The translations under genes were made by a program, and so were the position numbers. Under the pieces are notes generated by a model. The model saw only the letters and a program-made list of their open reading frames with translations. It was not told where the DNA came from and ran no database searches. Shown here in pieces: positions 29,001 to 37,112 of a stretch of DNA of 64,000 nt. This DNA comes from Undibacterium hunanense (GTDB lineage Bacteria; Pseudomonadota; Gammaproteobacteria; Burkholderiales; Burkholderiaceae_D): assembly GCF_014284335.1 (NCBI RefSeq), contig NZ_JACOGF010000001.1, forward strand, positions 248,001-312,000, read 5' to 3'. Each line of letters begins with the position of its first letter. Positions within the stretch are counted from its first letter, which is position 1.

Positions 29001-29474
29001 CTGAAAAATGGCAAGGAACCTGATCTGGCCGCACCATTGTCGACGACGACCGAAATCAACCTGCACATCCCCGCCCTGCTGCCGAATGAATTTTGTGGCG
29101 ACGTGCATGAACGCCTGTCCATCTACAAGCGCCTGGCCAATTGCAGCAGCGCCAGCGGCATTGATGACATGCAGGAAGAAATGATAGACCGCTTTGGCAA
29201 ACTGCCAGAAGCCGTGAAATCGCTGCTGGAAACACACAGATTGCGCGTTGCCGCCAAACCGCTGGGCATCATCAAAATCGATGCCCACAGCGAAGCTGCG
29301 ACCCTGCAGTTTGAACCCAAGCCACCGATAGATGGTATGCGCATCATAGAATTGGTGCAAAAAAACAAGCACATCAAACTCAATGGCCAGGACAAGCTGC
29401 GCATTACAGCCGCCATGCCCGACCTGGCCAGCCGTGTAGCCCAGATCAAGGCCACCATCAAGGCACTGCACTAA
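26043..29474 (+). CDS. mfd: Transcription-repair coupling factor
   Basis: An 1143-residue Mfd. The UvrB-like N-terminal module (about 1-350) includes LLPDWETLPYD and VRGGLIDLFPMGS. The RNA-polymerase-interacting domain (about 475-550) begins LKIGDPVVHSNHGIGRYMGL. The RecG-like motor has Walker A GDVGFGKT at about 629-636, DEEH at 730-733 and TATPIPRTL. The C-terminal D7 domain follows. It removes RNA polymerase stalled at lesions and recruits UvrA. Complete, with an ordinary length. Confidence 0.98.
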   Translation: MSFDFSKSLAKPGHRLALPYLHGSSDAYALAQAATALKLEKRMLTIFVANPGDAQRLLDEIPWFNAELRCHLLPDWETLPYDAFSPHQDLVSERLASLHEIQNGNCDVLLAPATTALLRMAPPSFLAAYTFFFKKGDRLDEAKLKNQLTLAGYSHVNQVMSPGEYSVRGGLIDLFPMGSALPYRLDLFGDTIETIRTFDADTQRSLYPVPEVRLLPGREFPMDEPARAAFRSRWRETFEGDPSRSSIYKDIGNGIPSAGIEYYLPLFFEQTATLFDYLPATPHFALIGDIDDAIKRFWNDTRSRYQFLKSDRERPVLAPETVFLRDEDFFAALKPLARWTIADTDKTAAASEVSSFLPDIAVNRRADDPLTNLRSFLLQTDKRVMICAETLGRRETLQQYFTEYDIRLSLCEGYTDFATADGKLMLGVAPLHAGFVLADGLAFITEAELYAGSGKRIGRKKQEAVTQVEHMVRDLSELKIGDPVVHSNHGIGRYMGLISMDLGEGETEFLHLEYAKDTKLYVPVSQLHVISRYSGASPDDAPLHSLGSGQWEKAKKKAAQQIRDTAAELLNLYARRAARQGHAFEYSARDYEAFADSFGFDETPDQAAAITAVIGDMTSGKPMDRLICGDVGFGKTEVALRAAFVAVMGGKQVAILAPTTLLAEQHAQTFADRFANWPVKIAELSRFRSSKEISLAMKGMGDGTIDIVIGTHKLLSGDVKFSRLGLVIIDEEHRFGVRQKEALKALRAEVDVLTLTATPIPRTLGMALEGLRDFSIIATAPQKRLAIKTFVRGEDDSVIREACLRELKRGGQVYFLHNEVETIENRKAMLEALLPEARVVVAHGQMHERDLEKVMRDFVAQRHNILLCTTIIETGIDVPTANTIIMHRADKFGLAQLHQLRGRVGRSHHQAYAYLLVHDVQSLTKQANRRLEAIQQMEELGSGFYLAMHDLEIRGAGEVLGDNQSGEMHEIGFQMYSDMLNEAVRSLKNGKEPDLAAPLSTTTEINLHIPALLPNEFCGDVHERLSIYKRLANCSSASGIDDMQEEMIDRFGKLPEAVKSLLETHRLRVAAKPLGIIKIDAHSEAATLQFEPKPPIDGMRIIELVQKNKHIKLNGQDKLRITAAMPDLASRVAQIKATIKALH

Positions 29475-29524
29475 ATAATTGAATAAAATCAGCGAATAAA
29501 ATAAGTGAATAAAAAGAGACGACT

Positions 29525-30373
29525 ATGCATTTGACCATACAAGGCCTGAACAGCACACTCAGCAATAACACCGCACTCATTCAGGACATCGCCAGCCAGA
29601 CCAAGGGAAAACTGATACAACTGAATGATCAGGCAGTGCGCCTGGATAATGCAGAATGCGATGAGCAGACACTGACTGCAATACGCGAACGCTGCTTTGC
29701 AGCCCAATTAGATGTCACCGCTCTGGACAGGCAACTTGCCCTGGCCGATTTCAAGCTGGTGGCGATGGACATGGATTCAACCCTGATCACCATAGAATGC
29801 ATCGATGAAATCGCCGACATGCAGGGTCTGAAACCGCAGGTGGCAGAAATCACTGAAGCTGCCATGCGTGGCGAACTGGAATTTCAGGAAAGCCTGACCC
29901 GTCGCGTCGCCCTGCTCAAAGGCCTCGATGCCGGCGCCTTGCAACGCGTGTATGACGAACGCCTGCAATTGTCACTGGGCGCAGACCAGATGCTGAAGAC
30001 CATACAGCAAGCCGGCCTCAGGACCTTACTGGTATCCGGTGGCTTTACTTTCTTCACCGACCGCATGAAATCACGCCTGAATCTGGACTACACCCACTCC
30101 AATGTACTCGAAATCCAGGACGGCAAACTGACTGGCAAAGTCATAGGCACTATCGTCGATGCTGATGAAAAACAGAGAACCGTGGAACGAGTCTGTGCCG
30201 ACATAGGCATTACCACAAGTCAAGCCATCGTCATGGGTGACGGTGCGAATGATTTGAAAATGATGAAAATTTCTGGTTTGTCAGTCGCCTTCAGGGCCAA
30301 GCCTGTGGTGCGTGCACAGGCCGATGTGGCCCTGAATTTTGTCGGGCTGGACGGGGTATTGAACTTGCTTTGA
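29525..30373 (+). CDS. serB: Phosphoserine phosphatase
   Basis: A 282-residue HAD phosphatase catalysing the last step of serine synthesis. The N-terminal 75 residues form an ACT-like regulatory part. HAD motif I is VAMDMDSTLITIECIDE (about 77-93), motif II LLVSGGFTFFTDRM, motif III/IV VMGDGANDLKMMKISGLSVAFRAKP. It lies 50 bp downstream of mfd in the same direction and may share its transcript. Confidence 0.96.
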   Translation: MHLTIQGLNSTLSNNTALIQDIASQTKGKLIQLNDQAVRLDNAECDEQTLTAIRERCFAAQLDVTALDRQLALADFKLVAMDMDSTLITIECIDEIADMQGLKPQVAEITEAAMRGELEFQESLTRRVALLKGLDAGALQRVYDERLQLSLGADQMLKTIQQAGLRTLLVSGGFTFFTDRMKSRLNLDYTHSNVLEIQDGKLTGKVIGTIVDADEKQRTVERVCADIGITTSQAIVMGDGANDLKMMKISGLSVAFRAKPVVRAQADVALNFVGLDGVLNLL

Positions 30374-30443
30374 ACAAAGTTGTTTGTTTTGTGGCTTGCA
30401 TTGCCAGGTATCAAACTGACGTAGGCCACTGATCTATTTTTGC

Positions 30444-30947
30444 TTATTTGCTCTTATTTAATCCCAGCACTTTCAAGTGATTGGCAGGATGCACGGGATC
30501 GCGGTTTCTTTCGCTTACTCTGGCGACAGAATCCGGCTTTCCCAAGTATTGCTGATAAGTTCTTTTCGCATGTATGTAATCATTGTACGTTAGAGCTATC
30601 CCGCCATTCCATGTCAGGCCCAATGGAATACCTTCAAACTTTTCAAGAAAATCCGCCAGCCCTTCTTTTATGATCAGTTCGGGATATTCATTCTTTTTTA
30701 TTTTAGCTTCTACGAGCAAATGTAAATTGTTTTTGAAGGCCTCCCATGTTTCCATGCTGACCCCAGCCTGTGCACTGACTTGCCCCCTTAATTTATCAAG
30801 ATCAGCGTCAGTCCGGGACTTGGGTATTGATGTATACGATGTCACATCGGGTTTACTGACATCAATAATCACATAACCAGGGGCTGCCTTCGCTGGCATA
30901 GATGTGATCAGAAAAATAGTGAAAACGACGATGATATTTCTGAGCAT
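30444..30947 (-). CDS. Unknown exported protein (167 aa)
   Basis: Not recognised. The preferred start at 30947 gives MLRNIIVVFTIFLITSMPAKAAPG, a good signal peptide cleaved after AKA, with AAGGA seven bases upstream. The mature part (about 145 residues) is charged and helical: DLDKLRGQVSAQAGVSMETWEAFKNNLHLLVEAKIKKNEYP, then GIALTYNDYIHAKRTYQQYLGKP. It is lower in GC than its neighbours and has no operon partner, so it may be accessory. Confidence 0.75.
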   Translation of the reverse strand: MLRNIIVVFTIFLITSMPAKAAPGYVIIDVSKPDVTSYTSIPKSRTDADLDKLRGQVSAQAGVSMETWEAFKNNLHLLVEAKIKKNEYPELIIKEGLADFLEKFEGIPLGLTWNGGIALTYNDYIHAKRTYQQYLGKPDSVARVSERNRDPVHPANHLKVLGLNKSK

Positions 30948-31145
30948 GTGCATTTCCTTGCAGGGTAGATTTGTAAAGGAAATACAAGTCTGCAATATTG
31001 AAGCAGGCACAACAACAAGCCGCTAAAAAGTCGCGCTTTTTTATACAGTGCGTATTATCAAAAAACCGTTATGGGCGAGTCTTTGAGTGTCGCAATTGAA
31101 GCACTGAAACTACTTTGATACATGCATATGCAAATAATACTGCCA

Positions 31146-31709
31146 TCAACCTATTGTGACTAAAAGGCTGCAGCGACTTTGCGCGGCTTCTGTTAAAGCA
31201 CATACTAGTAAATTAACTGCAATAACAGCATCTTCATCGCCGTTCAAGATTCCTTCAAAAGAATCAAGCTCGGTTTTCAACTCGATAATTTCGTGAGGGT
31301 AAAGCCAGGACAAGCAAAATATTCCGTCCGGTGACTTGAAAGAATAGTCTGGGCATGCAGCTACAGTGCGCCCTTCAAACAAAAGCATTTGATAGTAATC
31401 AGATGCAGGATTAGAACAATTAGGCAACACCTCTGAAAGCTCATCTGGATAATTGTAATGTTTTATAGGCGAGCTGATATATTCATTTTGCTCGTTATGA
31501 AGTAGGTCCCAATACTCGAAAACAATCTCATCGATGAGCTCTGCTTCTTCGATATTCGAAGTAATGAGCGCAGCGGCGCCTCTTTCGACGATGTCCAATA
31601 CTTTTTCTTTAAACATTTTAGGGAAATCGTCTGGCCACTCTTCCATAATTGGAAAAATTTCTTCTGAAAAATTTCTTAATGTCTGCGAGAAAGCATTCCC
31701 TAAACCCAT
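31146..31709 (-). CDS. Unknown acidic protein (187 aa)
   Basis: Not recognised. A soluble, acidic 187-residue protein beginning MGLGNAFSQTLRNFSEEIFPIMEEWPDD. Central and C-terminal parts are alpha/beta-like with aromatic residues (FEYWDLLHNEQNEY, FCLSWLYPHEIIELKTELDSFEG). AGGAG lies three bases before the ATG. It is AT-richer than flanking genes. The size, acidity and isolation resemble orphan immunity proteins, but no toxin gene is adjacent and this is only a suggestion. Confidence 0.7.
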   Translation of the reverse strand: MGLGNAFSQTLRNFSEEIFPIMEEWPDDFPKMFKEKVLDIVERGAAALITSNIEEAELIDEIVFEYWDLLHNEQNEYISSPIKHYNYPDELSEVLPNCSNPASDYYQMLLFEGRTVAACPDYSFKSPDGIFCLSWLYPHEIIELKTELDSFEGILNGDEDAVIAVNLLVCALTEAAQSRCSLLVTIG

Positions 31710-31815
31710 CGGCTCCTACCAACTGGTATTGAACACGTATTCCCATTACTCGTTTTCACTTATGTAAAATTCATCTCCAGATAATATAACGGTATCAATG
31801 GGATGGGCAAATACG

Positions 31816-31851
31816 ACTCAAATAATAGTACGAACGTTCTATTATTTGAGT
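31816..31851. promoter_or_regulatory. Long palindromic operator before the kinase/acyl-CoA dehydrogenase operon
   Basis: A 36-bp palindrome: 13-bp perfect arms ACTCAAATAATAG and CTATTATTTGAGT around the centre TACGAACGTT. It ends 82 bp before the ATG at 31934. A candidate -10 (TAGAAT, 31852-31857) starts immediately after it, so a bound repressor would cover the -35 region. The ACG-based centre resembles TetR-type sites of acyl-CoA-responsive regulators, but the regulator gene is not in this window. Confidence 0.6.
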
Positions 31852-31933
31852 TAGAATAGTTTCAGCTCATCCAGCACATCCACCTGTGCCAGGAGTAATA
31901 TCATACAAAAACTGAAACAATTGGGAGACACCG

Positions 31934-33007
31934 ATGTTTGAAGAATTCATGGGCACCATGCCGGTGGCCGAGCGTCAAAAATTTGATGTGGAGGCATTGG
32001 CAGACTATATGCGTCAGCATGTTGAGGGTTTCGATGCTTCACTGGCAGACAAGCTGGTGGTTGAACAATTCAAGGGAGGGCAATCCAACCCTACCTTCAA
32101 ACTCAGTGCCGGCGACCAGCGCTATGTCATGCGTGCCAAGCCTGGCCCGGTAGCAAAGCTGCTGCCGTCTGCCCATGCTATCGAACGTGAATTCAAGGTC
32201 ATGAATGCCTTGAACAAGGCAGGTTTTCCGGCTGCACGGCAATATGCGCTGTGCACCGATGAGGATGTCGTCGGTCGCGCGTTTTACATCATGGAATTTG
32301 TCGATGGCCGTGTGCTGTGGGATCAATCCCTGCCCGGCATGACGCCTGCGCAGCGGACAGATATCTATGATGAAATGAATCGCGTCATTGCCCAATTGCA
32401 TACCATAGACTATGCAGCCATAGGCTTGGCCGACTATGGCAAGCCGGGCAATTATTTCGCCCGTCAGATAGACCGCTGGACCAAACAATATCGTGCTTCC
32501 GAAACTGAAAAAATCGAAGCCATGGACAAGCTCATAGAATGGCTGCCGCATAATATCCCGCCTGGTGACGACACCAGCATCGTGCATGGTGATTACCGCC
32601 TCGACAATATGATGTTCCATCCTACTGAGCCACGTATCATGGCCTTACTGGATTGGGAACTGTCAACCCTCGGCCATCCGCTGGCTGATTTTTCTTATCA
32701 CTGCATGAGCTGGCATGTAACGCCCGGTCAGTTCCGTGGCATTGCCGGACTTGATCACAAGACCTTGGGCATCCCCAACGAGCAGGAATACATTGCCAAA
32801 TATTGCGAGCGTACCGGCAAAACCATACGCCCGGAAGATTTCAATTTCTATCTGGCCTACAACCTGTTCCGCATGGCCGGTATTTTACAGGGCATCATGA
32901 AGCGTTATGTTGATGGTACGGCATCCAGCGCGCAGGCGAAAAAATCTGGCGAAGCGGCACGGCCTATGGCCGAACTGGGCTGGAGTTACGTCAAAAAGCA
33001 AGCTTAA
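31934..33007 (+). CDS. APH-type phosphotransferase (ACAD10/11 kinase-domain type)
   Basis: A 357-residue aminoglycoside-phosphotransferase-fold protein. Visible are the nucleotide-binding [43 protein letters not shown] N-lobe, the Brenner-like catalytic loop [16 protein letters not shown] and the DFG-like [19 protein letters not shown]. Relatives form the kinase domain of ACAD10/11 and the LvaA kinase, which phosphorylates 4-hydroxyacyl-CoA. It precedes an acyl-CoA dehydrogenase gene by 62 bp, reproducing that pairing as separate genes. Substrate is inferred only. Confidence 0.85.
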   Translation: MFEEFMGTMPVAERQKFDVEALADYMRQHVEGFDASLADKLVVEQFKGGQSNPTFKLSAGDQRYVMRAKPGPVAKLLPSAHAIEREFKVMNALNKAGFPAARQYALCTDEDVVGRAFYIMEFVDGRVLWDQSLPGMTPAQRTDIYDEMNRVIAQLHTIDYAAIGLADYGKPGNYFARQIDRWTKQYRASETEKIEAMDKLIEWLPHNIPPGDDTSIVHGDYRLDNMMFHPTEPRIMALLDWELSTLGHPLADFSYHCMSWHVTPGQFRGIAGLDHKTLGIPNEQEYIAKYCERTGKTIRPEDFNFYLAYNLFRMAGILQGIMKRYVDGTASSAQAKKSGEAARPMAELGWSYVKKQA

Positions 33008-33069
33008 ATCCAGGCGGCACATTCTTTCAGATCCACAGTAACAAAAACGAACATAATATTGGAGACAAC

Positions 33070-34329
33070 ATGGAATTCGACTACTCAGATCGCTGTAAAG
33101 ACTTGCAAGGCCGGCTTTTGCGTTTCATGGATGAGCATATCTATCCGAATGAAAAAGCCTACAAGGAAGAAATCGATCGCAATGGCCTTGAAAAAGGCAA
33201 TCGCTGGATCGCCACCCAGATCATTGAAGATTTAAAACCGAAAGCCCGTGCGCAAGGTTTGTGGAATTTGTTCCTGCCAAAATCGGTGCGTGCGCCAGAA
33301 GGCTTGTCGAATCTGGATTACGCACCACTTTGCGAAATCATGGGCCGTGTGGGCTGGGCACCGGAAGTATTCAACTGCTCCGCCCCCGATACCGGCAATA
33401 TGGAAACCATAGAGCGCTATGGCAGCGAAGAACATAAAAAACAATGGCTGGAGCCACTCTTGCGTGGTGAAATCCGCTCTGCCTTTGCGATGACAGAGCC
33501 TGGCGTTGCCTCATCGGACGCGACCAACATCGAAACCCGCATCGACCGCGACGGCGATGACTATGTCATCAATGGCCATAAATGGTGGATATCTGGCGCA
33601 GGTGACCCGCGTTGTGCCGTGTACATCCTGATGGGAAAAACTGATTTCAATGCCGCCCGCCACTCACAACAATCGATGATACTGGTGGATGCCAAAACCC
33701 CGGGTATCACTGTGGTGCGCCCTCTTCCGGTCTTTGGTTATGATGACGCACCACATGGCCATTGCGAAATCCTGTTTGAAAACGTGCGTGTACCGGCATC
33801 AAATATACTTTTGGGTGAAGGCCGAGGTTTTGAAATTGCCCAGGGTCGTCTTGGCCCTGGCCGCATCCATCACTGCATGCGCGCCATAGGCGTGGCAGAA
33901 CGCGCGCTGGAATTGATGTGCAAACGCCTGAACAGCCGTACTGCCTTTGGCAAGAAAATTTCGGAACAAAGCATCTGGCGTGAACGCATTGCCGAATCAC
34001 GCATACAAATCGACACGGCACGTCTGCTGACCCTGAAAGCGGCGTACATGATGGATACCGTCGGCAACAAACATGCACAGGCAGAAATCGCCATGATCAA
34101 GGTACTGGCACCGAATGTCACCCAGCAAGTACTGGACTGGGCCATACAGGCCCATGGTGCAGGCGGTGTTTCTGGCGACTTCCCGCTGGCGGCGCAATGG
34201 GCCGGCAACCGCACTTTACGTCTTGCAGATGGCCCGGATGAAGTACACAGAAATGCAATCGCCAAACTGGAACTGGCCAAGCATATCAGTCTGGATGAAG
34301 ATCTGGGCTTGCCGATTACCCGCTCTTAA
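33070..34329 (+). CDS. Acyl-CoA dehydrogenase (ACAD10/11-like)
   Basis: A 419-residue FAD-dependent acyl-CoA dehydrogenase. Domain blocks: N-terminal helices, [19 protein letters not shown] and [16 protein letters not shown] flavin-domain motifs, and a C-terminal helical domain with [33 protein letters not shown] and [34 protein letters not shown]. The long N-terminus and GPDEVH ending are typical of the ACAD11/LvaC group. With the upstream kinase-like protein it would form a phosphorylation-elimination step on hydroxyacyl-CoA or a standard desaturation. Confidence 0.93.
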   Translation: MEFDYSDRCKDLQGRLLRFMDEHIYPNEKAYKEEIDRNGLEKGNRWIATQIIEDLKPKARAQGLWNLFLPKSVRAPEGLSNLDYAPLCEIMGRVGWAPEVFNCSAPDTGNMETIERYGSEEHKKQWLEPLLRGEIRSAFAMTEPGVASSDATNIETRIDRDGDDYVINGHKWWISGAGDPRCAVYILMGKTDFNAARHSQQSMILVDAKTPGITVVRPLPVFGYDDAPHGHCEILFENVRVPASNILLGEGRGFEIAQGRLGPGRIHHCMRAIGVAERALELMCKRLNSRTAFGKKISEQSIWRERIAESRIQIDTARLLTLKAAYMMDTVGNKHAQAEIAMIKVLAPNVTQQVLDWAIQAHGAGGVSGDFPLAAQWAGNRTLRLADGPDEVHRNAIAKLELAKHISLDEDLGLPITRS

Positions 34330-34351
34330 GCAATCAAAATTTGCTAGAAGC

Positions 34352-34388
34352 GTGTGCGCAATTCAATCGTTTCACGAATTGCGCACAC
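34352..34388. terminator. Hairpin between convergent genes
   Basis: Perfect 13-bp stem GTGTGCGCAATTC / GAATTGCGCACAC with an 11-nt loop, lying between the acyl-CoA dehydrogenase stop and the convergent SIMPL gene stop. No strong U tract. Confidence 0.6.
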
Positions 34389-34403
34389 TACCCCAACCTG
34401 ACA

Positions 34404-35126
34404 TTACCGGGTACGGAAAATCACATTGACGGATTTTTTGTACATCAATGCTCCGGGCAAAGACAGATCAGTCATGGTGGGTTTGTCGCCAGCACTGGTG
34501 TTGGCTTTTATCAGCCTGGCCCCATCCAGTCCAAGTTCACTGTCTATCCGGCTTAATGCCTGCTCCGAAATCGCAGTTGGCCCCACCAGTTTGACTGAAA
34601 AACCCGTCGCCAGTTCCTTCGCCCTGTCCCGCGCATTTTCTGCCGCGCTGGCTGTCAGTTGACGCTCGATTTGCGCATAATCCGTACGTCCGAACCGCAC
34701 TGAAAAATTACCCAGATAAGGCCTGGACAACAGGTATTGCGTCATTACATTCCATTGCTCCAGATTTTTGACATAGATATGAAATGTCCTGATCAGGCGG
34801 TGATGTTGCAGGCGCGGTTCATTTGCCTGCATTTCATTCGCGCTGACCAGTTTTCTGGTGTCATGCGCTTCAATATCAGTTGCAGTAATGTGATGGCTCA
34901 ACAAAAATTCGAGCACTTCATTGGATTGCGTATTTAACTGCGCCAGCGTTTCGTCTGCACCAGCTTCGAAAGCAGTCAGTTCAAAATCCATCTCGGCAAC
35001 ATCGGCTGGCAAAGTGATCGTAGCACTGCCGTTGACATGGATAAAGGGATAGGCAGGCAATGTGCCTGCTTTTGCACCGATGGAAATCAATGCGAAAAGA
35101 AAAAATCTGAAATGACGAAGCTTCAT
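34404..35126 (-). CDS. SIMPL-domain (DUF541) periplasmic protein
   Basis: A 240-residue exported protein: signal peptide about 1-20 (FFLFALISIGAKAG), then a SIMPL/DUF541 domain beginning FIHVNGSATITLPADVAEMDFEL. This domain forms oligomeric periplasmic assemblies; specific roles differ and none can be assigned here. It is 76 bp downstream of the M56-TonB gene and could be part of that unit. Confidence 0.85.
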   Translation of the reverse strand: MKLRHFRFFLFALISIGAKAGTLPAYPFIHVNGSATITLPADVAEMDFELTAFEAGADETLAQLNTQSNEVLEFLLSHHITATDIEAHDTRKLVSANEMQANEPRLQHHRLIRTFHIYVKNLEQWNVMTQYLLSRPYLGNFSVRFGRTDYAQIERQLTASAAENARDRAKELATGFSVKLVGPTAISEQALSRIDSELGLDGARLIKANTSAGDKPTMTDLSLPGALMYKKSVNVIFRTR

Positions 35127-35201
35127 ATTTATTGATTATTTTTTTGCAGTCTTGAATTAAAAACTGGTGGCAGATTCACCACCACCAGCAAAGCCTGATA
35201 C

Positions 35202-36557
35202 TTATTTCAATTTCCAGACATACTGTACTTTCACCCACAGCGTGGTATTTTCACCTTTTACCTGACCTGGAATCGCCTTGACGGCACAGTTTTCAAGAGC
35301 ACTAGTGACCGCATTGTCCAAATCCGGGAAGCCTGTTGAGCGATCCACTTTGGCTTTTAATATCTGTCCATCAGAAGCAACCAGTACAGATGTCTGGACA
35401 ACTCCCGTTTCTTCACGACGGATTGATGCCCTAGGATATTCTGGCTTGCAGTCTTTGAAATTGATGACAGGTTTCTTGTCCCCATCTCTTTCATTTGCCA
35501 ATTTTGCTGCATCCATGGCTTGCTGGCTGATTTCGGCTGATGTGACTATTGCAACCGGGGCAACTGCTGCAACCGGAACATTTGCCTGAGCATACACTGC
35601 CAGGCAACTGGTGGTAATTCCCAGAATGGCAAGCGCGGCCTTCCAGTTGACGGTGCTTACTTCAGGTTTGACAAGACGTTTGATACGAGACATAAGATTT
35701 CCTCCATGTGCAGCCTGGGCTAGTTGAGGGGTTGTGAATTGGAAGTTGGCCAATTCAGAAAGTGCAAGAGCAAGGCGCCGCGGTTCGCCTGTTACTCTTG
35801 CGGCAAGATCATCCGCAATTTCTTCTCTGTCATGACGGATCTGTCTGGATATCCACCATACTGCCGGGTGATAAAACAGCAGCATTTCTATCGTGGCCTG
35901 GACCAGGTTCAATAAATAATCGTGACGCTTGATATGGGCCATTTCATGTGCCACCAGCATTTCCAGCAGATCGACCGGCATGCCAGTCAGCATAGCGCCC
36001 GGCAGCAAGATCATGGGGCGAAAAATACCCACGGCCAAAGGTGTGCTCAAATCATCCACGACACGCAGCACTACCTTGCCCTGAATCTGAAATTGTCGGC
36101 TCAGTTGATCAATGCGCGCCTGCCACCACAGGTCTGGCTTGCTGCGCCGGGGGCTTGCATAGGTACCTATCCATAGCAGACCAACACCCATGCGCATGGC
36201 CAGCAAGGCAACGCATAGCAGCCATACCATTACGATGTCGCTCAGATGCATTTCCAGCCAGGCTGACACATTCATCCAACTTGATTGATTCAAACCAAGA
36301 CGAATCGGTAAATCGCTCATTGCCCCTGCTTCTGTGCTGGAATAACTGATATCCAAGCGCAAGCAAAGCTCTCTGGCTGGAAGCACCATGCAGGTCAGCA
36401 ATGCCATATAACTTGCGATATAGCGCGCTCTTGTCTGAGCAGGACCGATGCACTTCAGCAGCAAGGCCAGGAACAAGGCAATCAACAGGCCTTGCCACAC
36501 AAAGTGCAACAAAGCCCAGCCCAGGGCGTTGATAAGGGATGGAAGAAATTGGCTCAT
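35202..36557 (-). CDS. M56 (BlaR1-type) membrane metallopeptidase with TonB C-terminal domain
   Basis: A 451-residue sensor protease. Four N-terminal membrane helices (first 120 residues), a cytoplasmic gluzincin domain with zinc motif MLVAHEMAHIKRHDYLLN (about 205-222) and the further FYHPAVWWISRQIRHDREEIADDLAA acidic ligand, a fifth helix near 305-325 (ALAILGITTSCLAVYA), and a periplasmic TonB-C domain (about 365-451, EYPRASIRREETGVVQTSVLV). In BlaR1-type systems the peptidase triggers removal of the BlaI repressor, encoded just upstream with a 4-bp overlap. The TonB-like sensor replaces the penicillin-binding domain, so the signal is unknown. Confidence 0.9.
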   Translation of the reverse strand: MSQFLPSLINALGWALLHFVWQGLLIALFLALLLKCIGPAQTRARYIASYMALLTCMVLPARELCLRLDISYSSTEAGAMSDLPIRLGLNQSSWMNVSAWLEMHLSDIVMVWLLCVALLAMRMGVGLLWIGTYASPRRSKPDLWWQARIDQLSRQFQIQGKVVLRVVDDLSTPLAVGIFRPMILLPGAMLTGMPVDLLEMLVAHEMAHIKRHDYLLNLVQATIEMLLFYHPAVWWISRQIRHDREEIADDLAARVTGEPRRLALALSELANFQFTTPQLAQAAHGGNLMSRIKRLVKPEVSTVNWKAALAILGITTSCLAVYAQANVPVAAVAPVAIVTSAEISQQAMDAAKLANERDGDKKPVINFKDCKPEYPRASIRREETGVVQTSVLVASDGQILKAKVDRSTGFPDLDNAVTSALENCAVKAIPGQVKGENTTLWVKVQYVWKLK

Positions 36558-36934
36558 TTCTTTTCCTCATTCAACAATTTCTGTATCTCGGCCCGCTCCT
36601 CCTTACTCACATGCCCGCGCAGAGCGGCCATGACCAGGTCTTTTGCCGAACCGGAGAATGCCTTGTGTATCAAATCCTTCAACAGATTGGTCTGCAAGGA
36701 ATCCTGGGCTTGTGCTGCCGCATAGATGTGTGAACGTTGCTCTTCATCCCTGCTAAGCAAGCCCTTGGTATGCATAACCTGCATCAGACGCAAAACCGTT
36801 GCATAACTGAGTTCTGGCCTGTCCTTGATGGCAGCCTGATGCACTTCCTTGACCGTCGCCGGTCCGGTTTGCCAGATCAGGCGCAGTAAGTCGAGTTCTG
36901 CGGCAGTAGGTTTGCGCGAGGTATTTTTGGTCAT
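36554..36934 (-). CDS. BlaI/MecI/CopY family repressor
   Basis: A 126-residue winged-helix protein: KPTAAELDLLRLIWQTGPATVKEVHQAA, YATVLRLMQVMHTKGLLSRDEEQRSHIYAAA, then a C-terminal dimerisation helix region ending KEERAEIQKLLNEEKK. This is the Penicillinase_R family, whose members bind operators near their own promoters and are inactivated by a partner M56 protease, here the next gene with an ATGA overlap. Its own operator candidate lies at 36977-37010. Confidence 0.93.
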   Translation of the reverse strand: MTKNTSRKPTAAELDLLRLIWQTGPATVKEVHQAAIKDRPELSYATVLRLMQVMHTKGLLSRDEEQRSHIYAAAQAQDSLQTNLLKDLIHKAFSGSAKDLVMAALRGHVSKEERAEIQKLLNEEKK

Positions 36935-36976
36935 GGCTTGCTGATGGCTAGTGTTGATGTGAATGTAGAATATATG

Positions 36977-37010
36977 GTCTAGATTAATTTGTCTAGATCA
37001 TTTTGTCTAC
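36977..37010 (-). promoter_or_regulatory. Triple 14-bp operator/promoter of the BlaI-M56 operon
   Basis: Three copies of GTCTA(G/C) recur exactly 14 bp apart: GTCTAGA at 36977 and 36991, GTCTAC at 37005. The first two contain the palindrome TCTAGA. On the minus strand a -35-like TAGACA (37009-37004) and a -10-like TAATCT 17 bp further overlap them. Regularly spaced dyads over a promoter are what a BlaI/MecI dimer array binds. The match to the known TACAnnTGTA consensus is weak. Confidence 0.6.
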
Positions 37011-37112
37011 TTTTTCCAACAGCACTAAAGCCGATAATAAATATCTCCATAAAACCTGGAAATAATATGCACTGACAATATGACGGGCAAACAGCGACAG
37101 AAAAAACGACGT

